DNA of 36,974 nucleotides from Bacteroidales bacterium (GCA_030532685.1 JAUNKN010000019.1:1-36974), one strand, 5' to 3'; shown: positions 16,206-25,552, counted from the first letter of the stretch. Translations and numbers: made by a program. Notes: generated by a model not told the origin, from the letters alone.

Positions 16206-16637
16206 GCCCGTTCAAGGCGAAAACTCAGCCCCTCGCACTCCCATTTCCAAGGAAAATGCAGAAGATGCGTGGCTTCACGTTTCGGCCTCCCAAGGCAATT
16301 TATTATTTCCGCGGAGTTATGAGATTATTTCCGCGGAGTTATTGAAATTTCTCCGCGGGAATAATTAAATAATCTCGCGGAAATAATAAAACGCGGTGGG
16401 AAGCAGGATTTTTCTTGACCTTCGCCAAGAATCGTCCCAAGGAGTTCGCAGTGAGGAAGTCGCTACTACACAGGCAGTTGTCTACGCTTGCCCAGCTCTT
16501 CGCCCTTATGGGAAAAGGGCAAAGCCCTCCTCGTCGACCAAAGTCCACGTGCTCAACATCCACGCAACTCGCCCTCCGAGCTGTTCCTGCAAGGCGAGCA
16601 ACAGGCAAAGCCTGCGAGTAGCAAAAGTGGCCGAGGG
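16206..16637. other. Gene-free interval between divergent rlmD and rarA
   Basis: It holds the CCGCGG repeat block at 16302-16396 and otherwise no gene I can support. A long plus-strand frame runs through it into rarA, but its translation has no family features and the rarA promoter lies inside it. A minus-strand frame at 16339-16608 likewise lacks recognisable features. Confidence 0.6.
16302..16396. repeat. CCGCGG-centred AT-rich repeat block
   Basis: ATTATTTCCGCGGAGTTAT occurs twice in direct orientation (16302-16320 and 16324-16342), 22 bases apart. It is followed by two inverted, degenerate copies (ctccgcgggaataatt, and ctcgcggaaataataaa near 16374-16390). The block can fold on itself through the inverted copies. 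The last part also occurs at the very start of the window. Confidence 0.8.
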
Positions 16638-16668
16638 TTGTTCAGCTGCGGCAAAATGGCTACCTTTG
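16638..16668 (+). promoter_or_regulatory. Promoter of rarA
   Basis: TTG (16638-16640), 20 bases, then TACCTTTG (16661-16668) matches the Bacteroidota promoter layout. It predicts a leader of about 35 nt before the ATG at 16711 and argues against any longer start. Confidence 0.7.
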
Positions 16669-16710
16669 CAAGCAAGAACAGTCACCATCTTCTCAGCCCT
16701 TTTTTGCCCT

Positions 16711-18003
16711 ATGAAACCTCTTGCCGAACGCCTACGTCCCACCTCGCTCGACACCTATTTCGGACAGCGCCACCTTGTGGGGCCTGGGGCCGTGTTGCGC
16801 GCCATGATTGAGAGCGGACGCATCAGCTCCTTCATTCTCTGGGGGCCTCCAGGCGTGGGCAAGACGACACTGGCCAAGATCGTGGCCTTGCAGCTCGACT
16901 GTCCGTTCTACACGCTTTCGGCCGTGAGCAGCGGAGTGAAAGATGTGCGCGACGTGATTGCACAGGCCAAGAATGGGGCTTTTTTCGGTACGGGGCAACC
17001 CATCCTCTTCATCGACGAAATTCATCGTTTCTCCAAGTCACAGCAAGATTCCTTGCTCGCTGCTGTCGAAATGGGCGACATCACCCTCATCGGGGCCACG
17101 ACGGAAAACCCTTCGTTCGAAGTGATTCGTCCTCTACTCTCTCGCTGCCAGGTCTATATATTGGAGGCGCTGGGCAAGGACGATTTGCTGGCTCTCTTGC
17201 ACCACGCCATCACGCACGACATCGTGCTCAAAGAGCGCACCGTAGACCTGCGCGAAACCGACGCTCTGCTGCGCTATTCAGGGGGCGATGCTCGCAAACT
17301 ACTCAACATTCTCGACCTCTTGGTCAATGCGACTCCCTCAGGGCCCATCGTCGTGGACAACGCCAGCGTAACAGAGCGTTTGCAGCAAAACCCCATGGCC
17401 TATGACAAGCAAGGGGAAATGCACTATGACATCATTTCGGCCTTTATCAAGAGTATTCGTGGCAGCGATCCCGATGCGGCGCTCTACTGGTTGGCACGTA
17501 TGATAGCGGGGGGCGAAGACCCGAAATTCATCGCCCGGCGTTTGGTCATCTCGGCTGCCGAGGACATCGGTTTGGCCAATCCCAACGCACTCCTCCTGGC
17601 CAATGCCGCCTTTGACGCGGTGCAAAAGATAGGATGGCCGGAGGGGCGCATTCCTCTGGCCGAGGCTACGGTCTATTTGGCCACCTCGGCCAAGAGCAAC
17701 AGTGCCTACTTGGCCATCGACCAGGCTTTGGAATTTGTCAAGGAAACGGGCAATGCCCCCGTACCCTTACACCTGCGCAATGCCCCGACCCAACTCATGA
17801 AGGAAGTGGGCTATGGCGGGGGGTATATTTACCCTCACAACTACCCCGAACATTTTGCTCCGCAAGAATACTTGCCCGAATCTTGCAGTGAAGCTCGTTT
17901 TTGGTTTCCTGGCGACAGTGCTCAAGAGCGCGTGCAACAAGAGCGCATGGAACGCTATTGGCCCAAGTGGCGCGCCATCGACGAGAGCCCAAAGGACACA
18001 TAG
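16711..18003 (+). CDS. rarA: Replication-associated recombination protein A (AAA+ ATPase)
   Basis: The 430-residue protein belongs to the RarA/MgsA/WRNIP1 family, which acts at stalled replication forks. It begins with the family N-terminus PLAERLRPTSLDTYFGQRHLVG, followed by Walker A WGPPGVGKTT (residues 44-53), Walker B ILFIDEIHRF, sensor-1 ATTENPSF, and arginine-finger region PLLSRCQVY. The C-terminal half carries the tetramerisation domain motifs SAFIKSIRGSDPDAALYWLARM and SAAEDIGLANPNAL. Length is normal for the family. The gene is alone on its strand here and faces the M13 peptidase gene across a hairpin. Confidence 0.96.
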   Translation: MKPLAERLRPTSLDTYFGQRHLVGPGAVLRAMIESGRISSFILWGPPGVGKTTLAKIVALQLDCPFYTLSAVSSGVKDVRDVIAQAKNGAFFGTGQPILFIDEIHRFSKSQQDSLLAAVEMGDITLIGATTENPSFEVIRPLLSRCQVYILEALGKDDLLALLHHAITHDIVLKERTVDLRETDALLRYSGGDARKLLNILDLLVNATPSGPIVVDNASVTERLQQNPMAYDKQGEMHYDIISAFIKSIRGSDPDAALYWLARMIAGGEDPKFIARRLVISAAEDIGLANPNALLLANAAFDAVQKIGWPEGRIPLAEATVYLATSAKSNSAYLAIDQALEFVKETGNAPVPLHLRNAPTQLMKEVGYGGGYIYPHNYPEHFAPQEYLPESCSEARFWFPGDSAQERVQQERMERYWPKWRAIDESPKDT

Positions 18004-18056
18004 CACTCACGAGCCTCGTGCACCCTTCCTCAAATAGAGTGCTGCCTCCATCGCTG

Positions 18057-18152
18057 TTTTCCTACCCACGTAGGAAACTTCCGCATCCTACGAAAAAATC
18101 CTGCCTCCCACCTAGAACTTTCTATGTGGGAGGCAGGATTTTTAGGTCCTAC
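18057..18152. repeat. TACGTGGG-type repeat, diverged copy 2
   Basis: The block starts with cctacccacgtagg, a small palindrome like those in the other copies. It continues with variants in which GTGGGAGGCAGGATTTTT replaces the usual core. It is the most diverged copy and contains the strong hairpin listed separately. Confidence 0.7.
18094..18143. terminator. 24-bp hairpin, bidirectional terminator between rarA and M13 peptidase genes
   Basis: Arms 18094-18117 and 18120-18143 pair over 24 bp with one mismatch and a 2-base loop. The stem has A5 on one end and T5 on the other, as expected for a terminator working on either strand. It is built from the repeat family. Confidence 0.8.
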
Positions 18153-18217
18153 GAAACATCGTATGGGAAGCCGTATGCAGCACGACGCCCCTTGTTTTCA
18201 GAGTGGGCTATTATTGT

Positions 18218-20245
18218 TTACCACACGTCTACGCGCTTCGATTTGGGCAGGTAGAGCTTGTCGCCTTTCTTGATGTTGAAAGCCTTGTACCACGCGTCAA
18301 TATGAGGCAACGCGCCATTCACACGCCAACGACCAGCCGAGTGAGGGTCGTTCTTAGTGAGCATGCGCAAGTATTCGGGACGCACATTGCCTGCCCACAG
18401 GAGAGCATAGCTCAGGAAGAAGCGTTGTTCGGGCGAGAAACCGTCCTTGACAGGGAGAGGAGCCGATTTCGTTGCATTTTGCAAAGCTTGGTAGGCCAAC
18501 TTCAAGCCACCATGGTCGGCTATATTTTCTCCACAAGTCAGCGCTCCATTGGCCTTCAAGCCTGGCAGAACCTCGATTTTGTCGAAGAAATGCACCATCT
18601 TGTCCGTGCGCAACTTAAATTGCTTCTTGTCGGCCTCGGTCCACCAGTTGCGCAAGTTGCCTTCCTTGTCAAACTGTGCGCCTTGGTCGTCAAAGCCGTG
18701 CGTCATTTCGTGACCAATCACCACACCGATGGCGCCATAATTGGCTGCATCGTCGGCCGCAGGATTGAAGAAAGGAGGCTGCAGGATGCCTGCGGGGAAG
18801 CAAATCTCGTTGGTCGTGGGATTGTAATAGGCATTGATGGTTTGGGGCGTCATGTGCCACTCGTGGATATCCACGGGCTTGTTCACATTCTTCGTGATGT
18901 AGTAGTCAATGTCGAAGGTGGTGGCGCGGCACATGTTTTCGTAGTAGGACAGCTCCTCATCGATGTTGAGCCCTTCATAGCTGCGCCAAGTGTCGGGGTA
19001 ACCAATCTTGACGTAGAAGGTAGCGAGCTTTTCCTTGGCTTGCTTTTTGGTCTCGGTACTCATCCAGCTTTGCAGGTCAATGCGTTGATCGAGTGCCGTC
19101 TTCAAGTTGTTCACCAGTTCGAGCATGCGTTTTTTTGAACTTTCGGGGAAGTATTTTTCCACATAGAGCTTACCCAAAGCCATACCCAGCACTCCTTCGA
19201 CGGCCGAAACGGCACGCTTCCAGCGTGGGCGGTCTTGCTGCGCTCCGCTCATGGTGCGACCATAAAAGTCGAAGGAAGTCTCACGGAATTCGTCGCTCAA
19301 CTGAGCGGCAGCACCATTGATGAGCTGGAAGGTGTAGTAAGCCTTGAGTTCGTCGAGCGAGCGGTCGTTGAGCTGCTGGATAGCCGCGCGAATGGCTTCG
19401 GGTTGCCCCACGTTGATTTCCTCAAAATAGGGGAAGCCTTGCAGGAAGAAGAAAGCATTCCAGTCGAAACCGGGATAGTCGCGCAGGAGCTGTGCGTAGC
19501 TCATCTTGTGGTAGTTGGCCTCGGTGTCGCGCAGCTTAACGTTGGAATAGTGCTCCTTGGCCAAAGCTGTTTCGATGGAAAGCACTGTCTCCATGTTGCG
19601 CTGGGCAGTGGGCTCGTCGCTGCCCGTCATCATGAAGAGCTTTTTGACATAGGCCTTGTAGGCTTCGCGCATTTTGACGCTGGCTTCGTCGTTTTCGAGA
19701 TAATAATCGCGGTTGCCCATAGAGATGCCTGCCTGGCTCACGCTCACGAGATTCATCTTGGCATTGCGCAAGTCGGCCCCGCAGCTGGCGCCAATCATGT
19801 CGGAAATACCAATGCGTCCAAGGCGCTGTGTAAGATGCAAAAGCGTGCGCTTGTCCTGAGCCTCGGCGATTTGTTGGAGCTGGGGCTTGATGGGCGTGTA
19901 GCCTTCGCGATTGCGGCGCAGGCTGTCCATAGCAAGGCGATAGATGGCGCCTACCTTTTGTTCAAGACTTCCCTTGGGGGCATCTTTCTTAGCCGCCATT
20001 TCCTCGATAAGTGCGAGAAGCTGTTTGCGATTTTCCTCTTCGAGAGCGTTGAACTGCCCATAGCGAGAATACTCATCGGTGAGGGGGTGGGCTTTCATCC
20101 ATCCACCACCGGCATATTCGTAGAAGTCGGTACCGGGCTTCTTGCTCAAATCCATATTGGCGCGATCTATGCCCGAAGAGAGCGACTGAGCAAAAGCTGC
20201 ACTGGCCGTGAGGGCGAGAGCAGCGAGGGTCAATTTGATTTTCAT
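18218..20245 (-). CDS. M13 family zinc metallopeptidase (neprilysin/PepO-like)
   Basis: The 675-residue precursor has a signal peptide ending at AAFA-Q (residues 16-20), so it should be periplasmic or exported. The N-terminal M13 domain starts GIDRANMDLSKKPGTDFYEYAGGGW. The catalytic domain has NAYYNPTTNEICFPAGILQPPFF, the zinc motif HEMTH (residues 512-516), GENIAD with the third zinc ligand Glu573, and the substrate-binding RWRVNGALPH. It ends in VDVW, like the short C-terminal Trp tail of the family. These enzymes cut oligopeptides on the amino side of hydrophobic residues. It follows the DUF389 gene by 18 nt and is the last gene of the long minus-strand run. Confidence 0.95.
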   Translation of the reverse strand: MKIKLTLAALALTASAAFAQSLSSGIDRANMDLSKKPGTDFYEYAGGGWMKAHPLTDEYSRYGQFNALEEENRKQLLALIEEMAAKKDAPKGSLEQKVGAIYRLAMDSLRRNREGYTPIKPQLQQIAEAQDKRTLLHLTQRLGRIGISDMIGASCGADLRNAKMNLVSVSQAGISMGNRDYYLENDEASVKMREAYKAYVKKLFMMTGSDEPTAQRNMETVLSIETALAKEHYSNVKLRDTEANYHKMSYAQLLRDYPGFDWNAFFFLQGFPYFEEINVGQPEAIRAAIQQLNDRSLDELKAYYTFQLINGAAAQLSDEFRETSFDFYGRTMSGAQQDRPRWKRAVSAVEGVLGMALGKLYVEKYFPESSKKRMLELVNNLKTALDQRIDLQSWMSTETKKQAKEKLATFYVKIGYPDTWRSYEGLNIDEELSYYENMCRATTFDIDYYITKNVNKPVDIHEWHMTPQTINAYYNPTTNEICFPAGILQPPFFNPAADDAANYGAIGVVIGHEMTHGFDDQGAQFDKEGNLRNWWTEADKKQFKLRTDKMVHFFDKIEVLPGLKANGALTCGENIADHGGLKLAYQALQNATKSAPLPVKDGFSPEQRFFLSYALLWAGNVRPEYLRMLTKNDPHSAGRWRVNGALPHIDAWYKAFNIKKGDKLYLPKSKRVDVW

Positions 20246-20263
20246 ATTGTTGTTGTGTTGAGA

Positions 20264-21616
20264 TTACTTGATGACCACTTGTACACTATCGGTCTTGATA
20301 CGCGTTTTGAGCCATTGGCGCAAAGCGCGGCGCGAAGTTGGGGGAAAATCCTCGGTTTCGCGCAAAGTGACAAGCGCAACGACATAAGGACGAGTGGAGA
20401 GAGAAGTATCGGTGCGCGATTCGACCGTGTGGGTGAGCGCAAGGCTACGCACCGCAGGGAAGAGGGGTTGAAGCTCTCGGGCCACATCGGGTGTGAGACG
20501 CTCAAGGCGCTTGTAGTGCTCCACCTCTTCGTTCACGACTTTGAGTTGGGCGGCTTGATTGGCCAAGAGTTCTTTCTGATGAGCGCTTTCGCTACCAAAG
20601 GTGCGGCTACGTTCGGCCAGCAAAGTGTCGCTCTGTGTGCCTTGAATAAAGTGCAGTTTATAGTCGCTCAGTTTGTAGAGCTCCATCTTTTGCTGCACTT
20701 CGAGCTGCTGGGCATCGGTGATTTCACGCCCCACAGCAACAATGTTGAGCGTTTGTGACTGCTCATCGAGCGAGTTGGACAGGATGTGCGTACCTGCAAA
20801 GTTGAGTTCGCCCTTAATGAAGCTGTTCACTCGCCCCTCGACAATGCTGTCGCGAATAATGCCTGCCGTAATGATACTTGCGGGAATCATCGTCGCAATG
20901 ACCACCACAATAATGGTGCGACGCACACGCAAATACTTGGCCTTGTCTATTTGAGCCTTGGGAGTGAAGTTCATGAGACGCACCCCTACAAAAGTGGCCA
21001 GACAAATGAATACGGTATTGATAAAGAAGAGATAGAAGGCTCCAAAGAAGTAGCCCAAGTTGCCCGTGGCCAAACCGAAACCAGCGGTGCAAAGTGGCGG
21101 CATCAGTGCTGTGGCAATGGCGACTCCAGGAATGACATTCCCACCTCGGCCACGCATCGAGACACCCACAATACCTGCCGCGCCACCAAAAAGTGCGATG
21201 AGCACATCGTAAATCGTGGGAGAAGTGCGGGCTAAAAGCTCACTTTGTGCCTCCGAAATGGGAGTAATCAAGAAATAGAGCATGGCTGTGATAACGCTGA
21301 TGAGCGTGGCGGCCAAGAGGTTGCGATAGGAGAGCTTGAGCAGCTCAAAATCGTTGGTCCCTATCGAAAAGCCTATGCCCAAAATAGGCCCCATGAGTGG
21401 GGAAATGAGCATCGCGCCAATGATAACGGCTGTGGAATTGACGTTGAGCCCGAGCGAAGCGATGAAAATCGCAAAAATCAACACCCAAGTATTAGAACCA
21501 CGGAAATTGATGCCTGCACGGATATTCTCGATAATGGCGGCTTCGTCGTCCCGCTCTTGGGAAAGATCGAAGTGCTGTTTCATGCGAATCACGAAACGTA
21601 GAAAAGTATGCAACAT
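20264..21616 (-). CDS. DUF389 (TIGR00341-like) membrane protein
   Basis: The 450-residue protein has a cytoplasmic lead-in, then six or so membrane helices with family motifs: NTWVLIFAIFIASLGLNVNS, AVIIGAMLISPLMGPILGIG, and GVAIATALMPPLCTAGFGLA. The final 190 residues are soluble and helical, partly coiled-coil (AHQKELLANQAAQLKVVNEE). DUF389 proteins have no established function. The ATG at 21616 is 22 nt after the ABC-F stop; the open frame extends into the ABC-F gene, which I judge unused. Confidence 0.9.
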   Translation of the reverse strand: MLHTFLRFVIRMKQHFDLSQERDDEAAIIENIRAGINFRGSNTWVLIFAIFIASLGLNVNSTAVIIGAMLISPLMGPILGIGFSIGTNDFELLKLSYRNLLAATLISVITAMLYFLITPISEAQSELLARTSPTIYDVLIALFGGAAGIVGVSMRGRGGNVIPGVAIATALMPPLCTAGFGLATGNLGYFFGAFYLFFINTVFICLATFVGVRLMNFTPKAQIDKAKYLRVRRTIIVVVIATMIPASIITAGIIRDSIVEGRVNSFIKGELNFAGTHILSNSLDEQSQTLNIVAVGREITDAQQLEVQQKMELYKLSDYKLHFIQGTQSDTLLAERSRTFGSESAHQKELLANQAAQLKVVNEEVEHYKRLERLTPDVARELQPLFPAVRSLALTHTVESRTDTSLSTRPYVVALVTLRETEDFPPTSRRALRQWLKTRIKTDSVQVVIK

Positions 21617-21638
21617 AAGAGAAAAAGAAAGGAAAATA

Positions 21639-23579
21639 TTACCCCAAAGCCTCAACGGCCTCGGCCCAACGAGCTTCGGCGTCATCGAGTTCTTTTTTGA
21701 GCATGCCGTGCTTCGTAAATAGCTCAGCATTGGTGGCTCCTTCGGGCGTTGAAAGTTGAGTTTCTATAGCTGAAATTTGAGTTTCGAGCGCTTCGATTGC
21801 CGCTTCGGCTTCCTTGACGGCTTGTTCCAATCGACGGCGCTGTTTGGCCTGTTCTTTCTGTTCGGCGTAGGAAAGTGCTCCCTCGGAGGGGGCTTCATTG
21901 CGCACAGCAGTAACCTTTGCACTGGGCGTCGTTCCACCATTGCTCATCTGCGTGCCGAGATGATCGAGGCTTTCTAAGTCTTTCTTTTGTAGGAAGTCGT
22001 AGATGCCGCCAATATGTTCGCGCACACGCCCACCGCCAAACTCATAAACTTTTGTCACGAGGCCATCGAGAAATTCGCGGTCGTGACTCACGACAATGAC
22101 CGTCCCATCGAAAGCGAGAATGGCCTCCTTGAGCACATCTTTTGTGCGGAGATCGAGGTGATTGGTCGGCTCGTCGAGAATGAGAAAATTGACGGGCTCG
22201 AGTAGGAGTTTGATCATGGCCAAACGACTACGCTCACCGCCCGAAAGGACCTTGACCTTCTTGTCTGAGGCCTCGCCGCCAAACATAAAAGCTCCCAAGA
22301 TGTCGCGTATTTTGAGGCGAATATCGCCCTTGGCAACGCGGTCGATGGTATCGAACACCGTGAGCTCGTCGTCCAGCAGCTGCGCTTGGTTTTGCGCATA
22401 ATAGCCTATCTCGACATTGTGCCCAAGACGGAGTGCACCGCTGTGTTCTATCTCCTGCATGATGCACTTGACAAGGGTCGATTTGCCTTCGCCATTTTTC
22501 CCGACAAAGGCCACTTTTTCGCCGCGCTCAATGGTGAGATTGACATTGCCGAACACCGTGTGCTCGCCATAAACCTTGCCCACTTCGTCACAAATGACGG
22601 GATAGTCGCCTGAGCGCGAACAGGGGGGGAATTTGAGGTGGAGCGACGCCGTATCGACCTCGTCGATTTCGATAGGCACCATTTTTTCGAGCTGTTTGAT
22701 GCGGCTCTGCACCTGTACAGCTTTGGTGGGCTTATAGCGAAATCGCTCAATAAAATCGCGGATTTCGGCCATCTCGCGCTGCTGATTTTCATAAGCACGA
22801 AGCTGGCTTTCGCGACGCTCAGCACGAAGCTGGAGATATTCGTCGTACTTGACACGATAGTCCACCGCTTTTCCGCAACTTATCTCAATGGTGCGTGTGG
22901 TTACGTTGTTGATAAAAGCACGGTCGTGGCTCACGAGCATCACGGCACTGCTGCTACGTGCCAAGAACTGCTCGAGCCAACGAATGCTCTCTATATCAAG
23001 GTGGTTGGTGGGCTCGTCGAGCAACAAGACATCGTGCTGCGCAAGCAGGAGTTTGGCCAGCTCGATACGCATGCGCCAACCGCCCGAAAACTCACGCGTA
23101 GGGCGCTCCAAATCGGCAGGGAGAAAGCCCAAGCCACGTAGCGTCCGCTCCAATTCGGCACGATAGTTGTCGGCGCCCATAAGCTGCAAACGCTCGCTTT
23201 CGCGCGAGAACGCCTCGACCAATTCCATGTAATCGGCACTTTCATAGTCCGTGCGTTCGGCCAGTTCGGCATTGAGCTGTTCGACATGGGCTCGTAGTGT
23301 ATGAATGTGCGAAAAAGCCTTTTCGACCTCGGCCAGCACGGTGGTTTCGTCGCTCAAAACCATGACTTGTGGCAGGTAGCCCACACTCACTTCTCGCTGC
23401 ACGGCCACGCGCCCCGCAGTGGGCTGTTGGAGACCTGCAATGATTTTGAGCATGGTGCTTTTGCCCGCTCCGTTTTTACCAACAAGAGCGATGCGGTCGC
23501 GACGATTGACCACGAAACTCACCTCCGAGAATAGCGGACGTGCAGAAAATTCAACTTTCAGTTGTTCGACAGAAATCAT
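21639..23579 (-). CDS. ABC-F family ATPase with C-terminal coiled coil (long paralogue)
   Basis: This 646-residue soluble protein has tandem ABC domains: Walker A GKNGAGKST (residues 34-42), signature FSGGWRMR, LLLDEPTNHLD; then an Arg/Gln-rich linker; then GKNGEGKST, LSGGERSRL, LILDEPTNHLD. After about residue 545 it adds a low-complexity linker and a coiled coil (about residues 575-640, beginning YAEQKEQAKQRRRLEQA), as in Uup/YheS-like ABC-F proteins. Domain 2 is very close to the protein at 9011-10648. A role on the ribosome is the family expectation. It lies 15 nt after era and 22 nt before the DUF389 gene. Confidence 0.93.
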   Translation of the reverse strand: MISVEQLKVEFSARPLFSEVSFVVNRRDRIALVGKNGAGKSTMLKIIAGLQQPTAGRVAVQREVSVGYLPQVMVLSDETTVLAEVEKAFSHIHTLRAHVEQLNAELAERTDYESADYMELVEAFSRESERLQLMGADNYRAELERTLRGLGFLPADLERPTREFSGGWRMRIELAKLLLAQHDVLLLDEPTNHLDIESIRWLEQFLARSSSAVMLVSHDRAFINNVTTRTIEISCGKAVDYRVKYDEYLQLRAERRESQLRAYENQQREMAEIRDFIERFRYKPTKAVQVQSRIKQLEKMVPIEIDEVDTASLHLKFPPCSRSGDYPVICDEVGKVYGEHTVFGNVNLTIERGEKVAFVGKNGEGKSTLVKCIMQEIEHSGALRLGHNVEIGYYAQNQAQLLDDELTVFDTIDRVAKGDIRLKIRDILGAFMFGGEASDKKVKVLSGGERSRLAMIKLLLEPVNFLILDEPTNHLDLRTKDVLKEAILAFDGTVIVVSHDREFLDGLVTKVYEFGGGRVREHIGGIYDFLQKKDLESLDHLGTQMSNGGTTPSAKVTAVRNEAPSEGALSYAEQKEQAKQRRRLEQAVKEAEAAIEALETQISAIETQLSTPEGATNAELFTKHGMLKKELDDAEARWAEAVEALG

Positions 23580-23594
23580 AAATGTCGTTAGGAA

Positions 23595-24476
23595 TTATTC
23601 TTGGCGATAGCCATACGCTTCGAGGCGACGGTCGTTTTGCCGCCAGTCCTTATCGACCTTGACGTAGACTTCCAGAAAAATGCTCTTTTGGAAAAACTTT
23701 TCGAGCGTCTTGCGCGCTTCGGTCGATACCTTTTTGAGAGCTACGCCCTTGTGCCCAATGACGATGCCCTTCTGACTTTCGCGCTCCACATAGATAATGG
23801 TGCGAATGTGGATGCGCTCGTCGGTTTCCTTAAAGCTCTCTACGGCGACTTCGCAAGCGTAAGGAATCTCCTTGTCGTAATAGAGCAGAATCTTCTCGCG
23901 CATAATCTCGGTCACGAAAAAGCGTGCCGGCTTGTCCGTCCATTGGTCTTTGTCGAAATAGGGAGGCGATTCGGGCAACAATTCCTTAATGCGGCGCAAC
24001 ACATTGTCGACATTGAACTTGGCTTGTGCCGATATGGGATAGATTTCGGCCGTGGGGAGCACCTCTTTCCATTCGCCCACGAGCTGCTCCAAATTCTTTT
24101 GATTGGAAAGGTCTATCTTGTTGATGAGCAAGAGGATGGGCACGCGCATGCGCTGTACTTTTTGAATAAAGTCGGCATTTTTGTCGGGCTTCTCTACGAC
24201 ATCGGTCACATAGAGCAGCACATCGGCATCTTGCAGTGCACTTTCGGAAAAGGCCAGCATGGATTCCTGCAACTTGTAGTTGGGTTTCAACACACCAGGA
24301 GTGTCGGAAAAGACGATTTGTGCCTCTTCCTCGTTGATGATGCCCATGATACGGTGGCGAGTGGTTTGCGCCTTGAAGGTAGCGATGCTGATGCGCTCGC
24401 CCATGAGTAGGTTCATCAAGGTGGATTTTCCCACATTGGGATTGCCCACGATGTTCACAAAACCAGCTTTGTGCAT
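23595..24476 (-). CDS. era: GTPase Era, ribosome assembly
   Basis: The 293-residue GTPase helps 30S subunit maturation by binding the 3' end of 16S rRNA. G motifs: GNPNVGKST (residues 11-19), switch region AQTTRHRI, DTPG, and NKID (G4). The C-terminal KH domain has the Era-type signature GIVIGHKGVALKKVSTEARKTLE (GxxG loop HKGV). Length is typical. It follows fabH, separated by a 12-bp hairpin, and precedes the ABC-F gene by 15 nt. Confidence 0.98.
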   Translation of the reverse strand: MHKAGFVNIVGNPNVGKSTLMNLLMGERISIATFKAQTTRHRIMGIINEEEAQIVFSDTPGVLKPNYKLQESMLAFSESALQDADVLLYVTDVVEKPDKNADFIQKVQRMRVPILLLINKIDLSNQKNLEQLVGEWKEVLPTAEIYPISAQAKFNVDNVLRRIKELLPESPPYFDKDQWTDKPARFFVTEIMREKILLYYDKEIPYACEVAVESFKETDERIHIRTIIYVERESQKGIVIGHKGVALKKVSTEARKTLEKFFQKSIFLEVYVKVDKDWRQNDRRLEAYGYRQE

Positions 24477-24498
24477 ATCTTATTGGTATGAATGAGGG

Positions 24499-24534
24499 AG
24501 CGGCTCTCGGCCTCTTGTGAGACCGAGAGCCGCT
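24499..24534 (-). terminator. Intercistronic hairpin between fabH and era
   Basis: AGCGGCTCTCGG (24499-24510) pairs perfectly with CCGAGAGCCGCT (24523-24534) around a 12-base loop. No T-run follows on the minus strand and era starts 22 nt further on. It may be a weak terminator, an attenuator or an mRNA-stabilising hairpin. Confidence 0.5.
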
Positions 24535-24553
24535 ACGTTGTGTCTTAGTGAAA

Positions 24554-25552
24554 TTACTTGCCGTCGTAGGCCCACCTCAAGTAGGCAGCGCCCCAAGTGA
24601 AACCACCGCCAAATGCGGTGAGGATGATGTTGTCGCCTTTTTTGAGTTGCGACTCATAGTCCCACAAGGCCAAAGGAAGCGTTCCTGCCGAAGTGTTGCC
24701 ATACTTCTGAATGTTGAGCATCACCTTGTCCATAGGAATTTCAAGACGATTGGCCACGGCCTCGATGATGCGCACGTTGGCTTGGTGAGGCAAGACCCAA
24801 GTGATATTGTCCTTGTTCAAGGCATTGCGCTCAGCCACGAGAGCACAAGAATCACTCATATTGGTCACGGCAAACTTGTAGACCGTGCGTCCCTCTTGGT
24901 GAATTTTGTGCATATTGTGGTCGATGGTAAAGTAGGAAGGCGAGCAAGCCGAGCCTCCGCCCTTGATGCACAAATAGGGCAAGCCTTTGCCATCGGCACG
25001 CAAGTGGCTGTCGAGCCAGCCCAGCTCTTCGGTCGAAGGCTCTACGAGCACAGCACCAGCGCCATCGCCAAAAATGGGACAGGTAGCACGGTCGTTATAG
25101 TCCACGACACTCGAGAGTTTGTCGCCACCACACACCACAACTTTCTTGTAGCGTCCACTTTGTATCATGGAAGCAGCCATGTCCATACCATAAAGGAAAC
25201 CCGAGCAGGCGGCATTGATGTCGATGCAGAAAGCATTCTTCATGCCCAAGCGCCCTACCACGATACTGGAGGTCGAGGGGATGGGGAAGTCGGGAGTCGT
25301 CGTGGCCATAATCAGGCAGTCTATCTCGTCGGGGCTGGTGCCCGTCTTTTCGAGCAGCTGCTTCACTGCTTTGCGCGCCATGTAGCTGGTGCCCAATCCT
25401 TCTTCGTTGAGGATGCGGCGTTCTTTGATGCCGATGCGGGTCATAATCCACTCGTCGTTGGTGTCGACCATACGCGAGAGTTCTTCGTTGTTGAGCACAT
25501 ACTCAGGCACGAAACCACCGACTCCGGTGATTACTGCATTGATTTTTTCCAT
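24554..25552 (-). CDS. fabH: Beta-ketoacyl-ACP synthase III
   Basis: The 332-residue thiolase-fold enzyme condenses acyl-CoA with malonyl-ACP to start fatty acid synthesis. The catalytic triad is visible: Cys116 in [12 protein letters not shown], His in [11 protein letters not shown], and Asn in [13 protein letters not shown]. Other FabH features are RIGIKERR near residue 40 (ACP/CoA contacts) and the glycine-rich [10 protein letters not shown]. Bacteroidota FabH enzymes often use branched primers; that is not evident here. It lies about 290 nt after rpmF with a probable terminator between, so part of its transcription may be separate. Confidence 0.97.
   Translation of the reverse strand: MEKINAVITGVGGFVPEYVLNNEELSRMVDTNDEWIMTRIGIKERRILNEEGLGTSYMARKAVKQLLEKTGTSPDEIDCLIMATTTPDFPIPSTSSIVVGRLGMKNAFCIDINAACSGFLYGMDMAASMIQSGRYKKVVVCGGDKLSSVVDYNDRATCPIFGDGAGAVLVEPSTEELGWLDSHLRADGKGLPYLCIKGGGSACSPSYFTIDHNMHKIHQEGRTVYKFAVTNMSDSCALVAERNALNKDNITWVLPHQANVRIIEAVANRLEIPMDKVMLNIQKYGNTSAGTLPLALWDYESQLKKGDNIILTAFGGGFTWGAAYLRWAYDGK

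Noticed and set aside
16396-16710. An N-terminal extension of RarA of 105 residues
   Set aside because: It would start upstream of the rarA promoter, its translation is low quality, and MKPLAERLRP is the family N-terminus.
19235-20758. A 507-codon plus-strand open frame opposite the M13 peptidase and DUF389 genes
   Set aside because: Antisense shadow of two well-supported genes; no protein family pattern.
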